From NCBI RefSeq assembly GCF_029240175.1, contig NZ_JARBTM010000027.1:1-33177 (forward strand): a stretch of 33,177 nt of DNA. The letters are read 5' to 3'. Below are positions 30,840-33,177 of the stretch, piece by piece; the stretch's first letter is position 1, and each line of letters starts with the position of its first letter. The notes beneath the pieces are model-generated. The model was not told the origin of the DNA. It saw nothing but the letters and a program-made list of their open reading frames with translations, and searched no databases. A program made the translations under genes and the position numbers. Origin of the DNA: Anaerosolibacter sp. (lineage in GTDB: Bacteria > Bacillota > Clostridia > Peptostreptococcales > Thermotaleaceae).

Positions 30840-31586
30840 ATGGCAGAAACGGATAAAATTGAAGGAAGAAACCCAGTATTGGAGGCACTGAAGGCTGAAA
30901 GGGAAATCGATAAGATTCTTGTAGCAAAAGGTGCAGCAGAAGGATCAATCACAAAAATTATGGGGATGGCCAAGGATAGGGGAATTCCTGTTCAACAGGT
31001 GGAAAGACAAAAGTTGGATCAACTTTCGGAATCCCATGCACACCAAGGGGTTATTGCCTTCGCAGCGGCCCATAGTTATGTGGACGTGGAGGATATTTTG
31101 GCCCATGCAGCAGAAAAAGGAGAAGATCCATTTGTAATCATTCTAGATGAAATAACAGATCCCCATAATTTAGGATCTGTATTGAGAACAGCTAATGCAG
31201 TTGGTGCTCATGGGGTAATCATACCAAAGAGAAGGGCTGTAGGATTGACGGCTGTGGTGGCTAAATCATCGGCGGGTGCCATCGAATATGTCCCTGTTGC
31301 AAAGGTTTCAAACCTAGCCCAAACTATTGATAAATTAAAGGAAAAAGGTCTATGGATTATTGCTGCTGATATGGATGGAGAAAAGGCATTCTATGAAAGT
31401 GATCTTACAGGCAAGATCGCTTTGGTGATTGGCAGTGAGGGTCAAGGGATAGGAAGGCTTATCAAAGAAAAATGTGATTTTATTGTTAATATACCAATGA
31501 AGGGTGAAGTTAGCTCTCTGAATGCATCTGTAGCAGCTGCAGTTTTGATGTACGAAGCAATGAAACAGAAAGCAACAAAGAGATAG
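30840..31586 (+). CDS. rlmB: 23S rRNA 2'-O-methyltransferase of the TrmH/SpoU family
   Basis: ATG 30840 lies 6 bases after GAGGTG, giving 248 residues; a start at 30822 would precede this RBS. The N-terminal substrate-binding domain (EGRNPVLEAL) is followed by the SPOUT domain with DEITDPHNLGSVLRTA (motif 1), IGSEGQG (motif 2) and NIPMKGEVSSLNASVA (motif 3). RlmB methylates the 2'-O of G2251 in E. coli 23S rRNA. Placement between mrnC/thyX and yacP is the standard Firmicute arrangement. Confidence 0.92.
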   Translation: MAETDKIEGRNPVLEALKAEREIDKILVAKGAAEGSITKIMGMAKDRGIPVQQVERQKLDQLSESHAHQGVIAFAAAHSYVDVEDILAHAAEKGEDPFVIILDEITDPHNLGSVLRTANAVGAHGVIIPKRRAVGLTAVVAKSSAGAIEYVPVAKVSNLAQTIDKLKEKGLWIIAADMDGEKAFYESDLTGKIALVIGSEGQGIGRLIKEKCDFIVNIPMKGEVSSLNASVAAAVLMYEAMKQKATKR

Positions 31587-31598
31587 GGTGACAGCGTT

Positions 31599-32114
31599 TT
31601 GAAGAAATATCTATTGGTTGATGGGTACAATGTAATCAATGCTTGGCCTGAACTGAAAAAATTAGGGGTAGAACATTTACAGGAAGCAAGAGATCGATTG
31701 ATAGAGCTGTTGGTGGAATACAAGTCTTTTACTGGAGATCGTGTAATCCTTGTTTTTGATGCCCACCTTGTAAAAGGGACCCTGATTAAAGAACAATCTT
31801 TACATGGCGTGGAAATAATTTTTACAAAAGAACATCAGACGGCGGATTCTTATATTGAGAAAAAGGTGGAAGAACTAACAAAAAATAGGAGGAATGTGGT
31901 GCGGGTAGCCACTTCTGATTGGGCAGAACAGCAGGTAGTTTTAGGCAGCGGCGCTACACGGATTTCGGCTAGGGAACTGCATATTGAGATAGAGCTGGTA
32001 AAAAAACAGATCCGAACAAAGACCAATGAAGTACAAAAAAACTATGATCGATTAGGGGATCGGATCGATGCAAATGTTTTTGAAATCCTAGAGCGATGGA
32101 GACGAAGGCAGTAA
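31599..32114 (+). CDS. rae1: NYN-domain endoribonuclease YacP/Rae1
   Basis: TTG 31599 follows AGGGTGA, giving 171 residues. The PIN-like NYN fold shows LVDGYNVINAWPELK with the first catalytic aspartate, VFDAH, and ADSYIEKKVEEL. B. subtilis Rae1 cleaves mRNA in the ribosomal A site in a codon-dependent way. The gene lies 12 bases after rlmB and is probably in its operon. The assignment rests on family and synteny. Confidence 0.9.
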   Translation: MKKYLLVDGYNVINAWPELKKLGVEHLQEARDRLIELLVEYKSFTGDRVILVFDAHLVKGTLIKEQSLHGVEIIFTKEHQTADSYIEKKVEELTKNRRNVVRVATSDWAEQQVVLGSGATRISARELHIEIELVKKQIRTKTNEVQKNYDRLGDRIDANVFEILERWRRRQ

Positions 32115-32120
32115 ACCAAC

Positions 32121-32150
32121 TTGACGGATAGGGACAAACTGATGTATAAT
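32121..32150 (+). promoter_or_regulatory. Sigma-A promoter of sigH
   Basis: TTGACG (32121-32126) is separated by 18 bases from TATAAT (32145-32150), about 47 bases upstream of the sigH start. Confidence 0.75.
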
Positions 32151-32196
32151 GGAAATACAGTTTTTGCGCTTGTGAAATAAGTAATCGGGGGCGATA

Positions 32197-32844
32197 TTGG
32201 TGGGAGCTATTGTACAGAAAGAAGTCCTAGACAATTATGAACGAATGGTTGATGAAGACGTTGTTGAAGATGCGAGACAAGGAGATGCCAGAGCTCAGGA
32301 ATATCTCATTAAGAAATATAAAAACTTTGTCCGTGCAAAGGCTCGTTCATATTTCTTAATTGGTGCTGACCGAGAAGATATTATTCAAGAAGGGATGATA
32401 GGGCTTTTTAAAGCAATCCGTGACTTCAGGGCAGACAAGCTATCGTCTTTCCGAGTGTTCGCAGAGCTTTGCATAACGAGGCAAATCATTACTGCCATCA
32501 AAACTGCCACAAGACAGAAACACATACCACTGAATTCCTATGTGTCCCTCAATAAACCCATCTATGATGAAGAATCTGATAGAACCTTATTAGATGTATT
32601 GTCGGGAGTAAAGATTTCTGATCCCGAAGAATTGATCATCTCTAGGGAAGAATTGGGCAACATAGAATCGAAAATTGGGGAGATTCTTAGTGATCTGGAG
32701 TGGAAGGTATTGATGTCTTATCTCCAAGGGAAATCTTATCAAGAAATAGCCGTGGACTTGGATAGACATGTGAAGTCCATAGACAATGCTTTGCAGCGAG
32801 TGAAGAGGAAGCTGGAGAGATACTTAGAAGTTAGAAGCAGCTAA
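32197..32844 (+). CDS. sigH: RNA polymerase sigma-H factor
   Basis: The 215-residue sigma factor has region 2 around EYLIKKYKNFVRAKARSYFL, ADREDIIQEGMIGLFKAIRDF, then RQKHIPLNSYVSLNKP, and a region 4 HTH ending YQEIAVDLDRHVKSIDNALQRVKRKL. It matches Bacillus SigH, which starts sporulation and stationary-phase transcription. The TTG start has GGGGG five bases upstream, and a GTG is the next codon. In Firmicutes sigH sits after yacP and before the secE/nusG/ribosomal cluster, as here. Confidence 0.94.
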   Translation: MVGAIVQKEVLDNYERMVDEDVVEDARQGDARAQEYLIKKYKNFVRAKARSYFLIGADREDIIQEGMIGLFKAIRDFRADKLSSFRVFAELCITRQIITAIKTATRQKHIPLNSYVSLNKPIYDEESDRTLLDVLSGVKISDPEELIISREELGNIESKIGEILSDLEWKVLMSYLQGKSYQEIAVDLDRHVKSIDNALQRVKRKLERYLEVRSS

Positions 32845-32874
32845 AAACTGGAAATAATTTTACATAGAAAGTCA

Positions 32875-32903
32875 TTGACTTTCACACAATAAGATAGTAA
32901 AAT
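32875..32903 (+). promoter_or_regulatory. Sigma-A promoter of tRNA-Thr/tuf
   Basis: TTGACT (32875-32880) is separated by 17 bases from TAAAAT (32898-32903). The tRNA starts at 32917, consistent with a start close to the mature 5' end. Confidence 0.8.
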
Positions 32904-32916
32904 ATTTTACAGTAAT

Positions 32917-32993
32917 GCCCATGTGGCTCAGCAGGTCAGAGCGTCGCCTTGGTAAGGCGGAGATCGGCGGTTCGAATCCGCTCATGGGCTCCA
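32917..32993 (+). tRNA. tRNA-Thr (anticodon GGT)
   Basis: The acceptor stem GCCCATG (32917-32923) pairs with CATGGGC (32983-32989), followed by T and an encoded CCA (32991-32993). D arm GCTCAGC..GAGC, anticodon stem CGCC/GGCG with loop TTGGTAA (anticodon GGT), and T arm GGCGG-TTCGAAT-CCGCT are all standard. Confidence 0.95.
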
Positions 32994-33098
32994 AAAATTT
33001 ATTTAATACATATAGACACACCCGGATAAGTTTACTAAGTCACAGAAATCGTTTGGGAGTTAATAAAGACTGAAAAGATTAAAAGGAGGAAGAAAGAA

Positions 33099-33177
33099 AT
33101 GGCAAAAGCTAAATTTGAAAGAAATAAGCCCCACGTAAACATTGGAACAATCGGACACGTTGACCACGGTAAGACAA
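33099..33177 (+). CDS. tuf: Elongation factor Tu, 5' end only
   Basis: After AAAGGAGGA (33082-33090) the ATG opens [20 protein letters not shown], then VDHGKT, the P-loop (G1) of EF-Tu. Only 26 codons fall inside the window. EF-Tu delivers aminoacyl-tRNA to the ribosome. Together with the preceding tRNA-Thr this begins the translation gene cluster that normally follows sigH. Confidence 0.95.
   Translation, partial: MAKAKFERNKPHVNIGTIGHVDHGKT

Overview
The window reads as chromosome of a low-GC Gram-positive anaerobe of the Clostridia. Evidence: a sporulation-type SigH gene, Mini-III RNase, ThyX, YacP/Rae1, T-box leaders, AGGAGG-type ribosome binding sites, frequent TTG/GTG starts, and two kinds of prolyl-tRNA synthetase. 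An Alkaliphilus-like organism would fit, but that is inference and I could not search a database. Every gene I can support is on the + strand.

Layout. (1) 1-2900 is housekeeping: a CarD-type RNA polymerase regulator, a membrane PIN/TRAM protein and ispD. A 400-base gene-free stretch (499-898) holds a perfect 21-bp hairpin followed by a run of further hairpins. (2) 2900-18140 is an accessory carbohydrate (probably sugar-alcohol) island. It has two -24/-12 (sigma-54) promoters, one before an aldolase/glycerol-3-phosphate-dehydrogenase-like pair and one before a LevR-type activator. The activator is followed by a galactitol-family PTS (EIIA, EIIB, EIIC), two zinc alcohol dehydrogenases, a small membrane protein, an extra HPr, an FGGY kinase, a PHP phosphoesterase, a phosphohexomutase and an iron alcohol dehydrogenase. 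(3) 18288-20172 holds two paralogous Cys4 small proteins flanking a lipoate ligase. (4) 20277-33177 returns to housekeeping: ispF, a proline-type T-box, an archaeal/eukaryal-type proS, a bacterial-type proS, gltX, a cysteine T-box (UGC specifier), cysE-cysS, mrnC, an unknown membrane protein, thyX, rlmB, yacP/rae1, sigH, tRNA-Thr(GGT) and the start of tuf.

How it fits together. ispD and ispF, neighbouring enzymes of the MEP pathway and commonly adjacent genes, are about 17 kb apart here with the island between them. The island appears self-contained: the LevR-like protein senses PTS phosphorylation through its own PTS-like domains, and its target promoters are visible. Both promoters carry the same palindrome (TGCC, 7 bases, GGCA) over the -24 element. 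The enzyme set suggests uptake of a polyol as its phosphate, oxidation to a ketose, possible dephosphorylation and rephosphorylation, and aldol cleavage to a C3 phosphate plus an aldehyde. The substrate cannot be read from sequence.

Intergenic regions of the housekeeping part carry two families of heptanucleotide repeats: GTTAGCN at three loci, twice as large inverted repeats, and NNACCGN at two loci.
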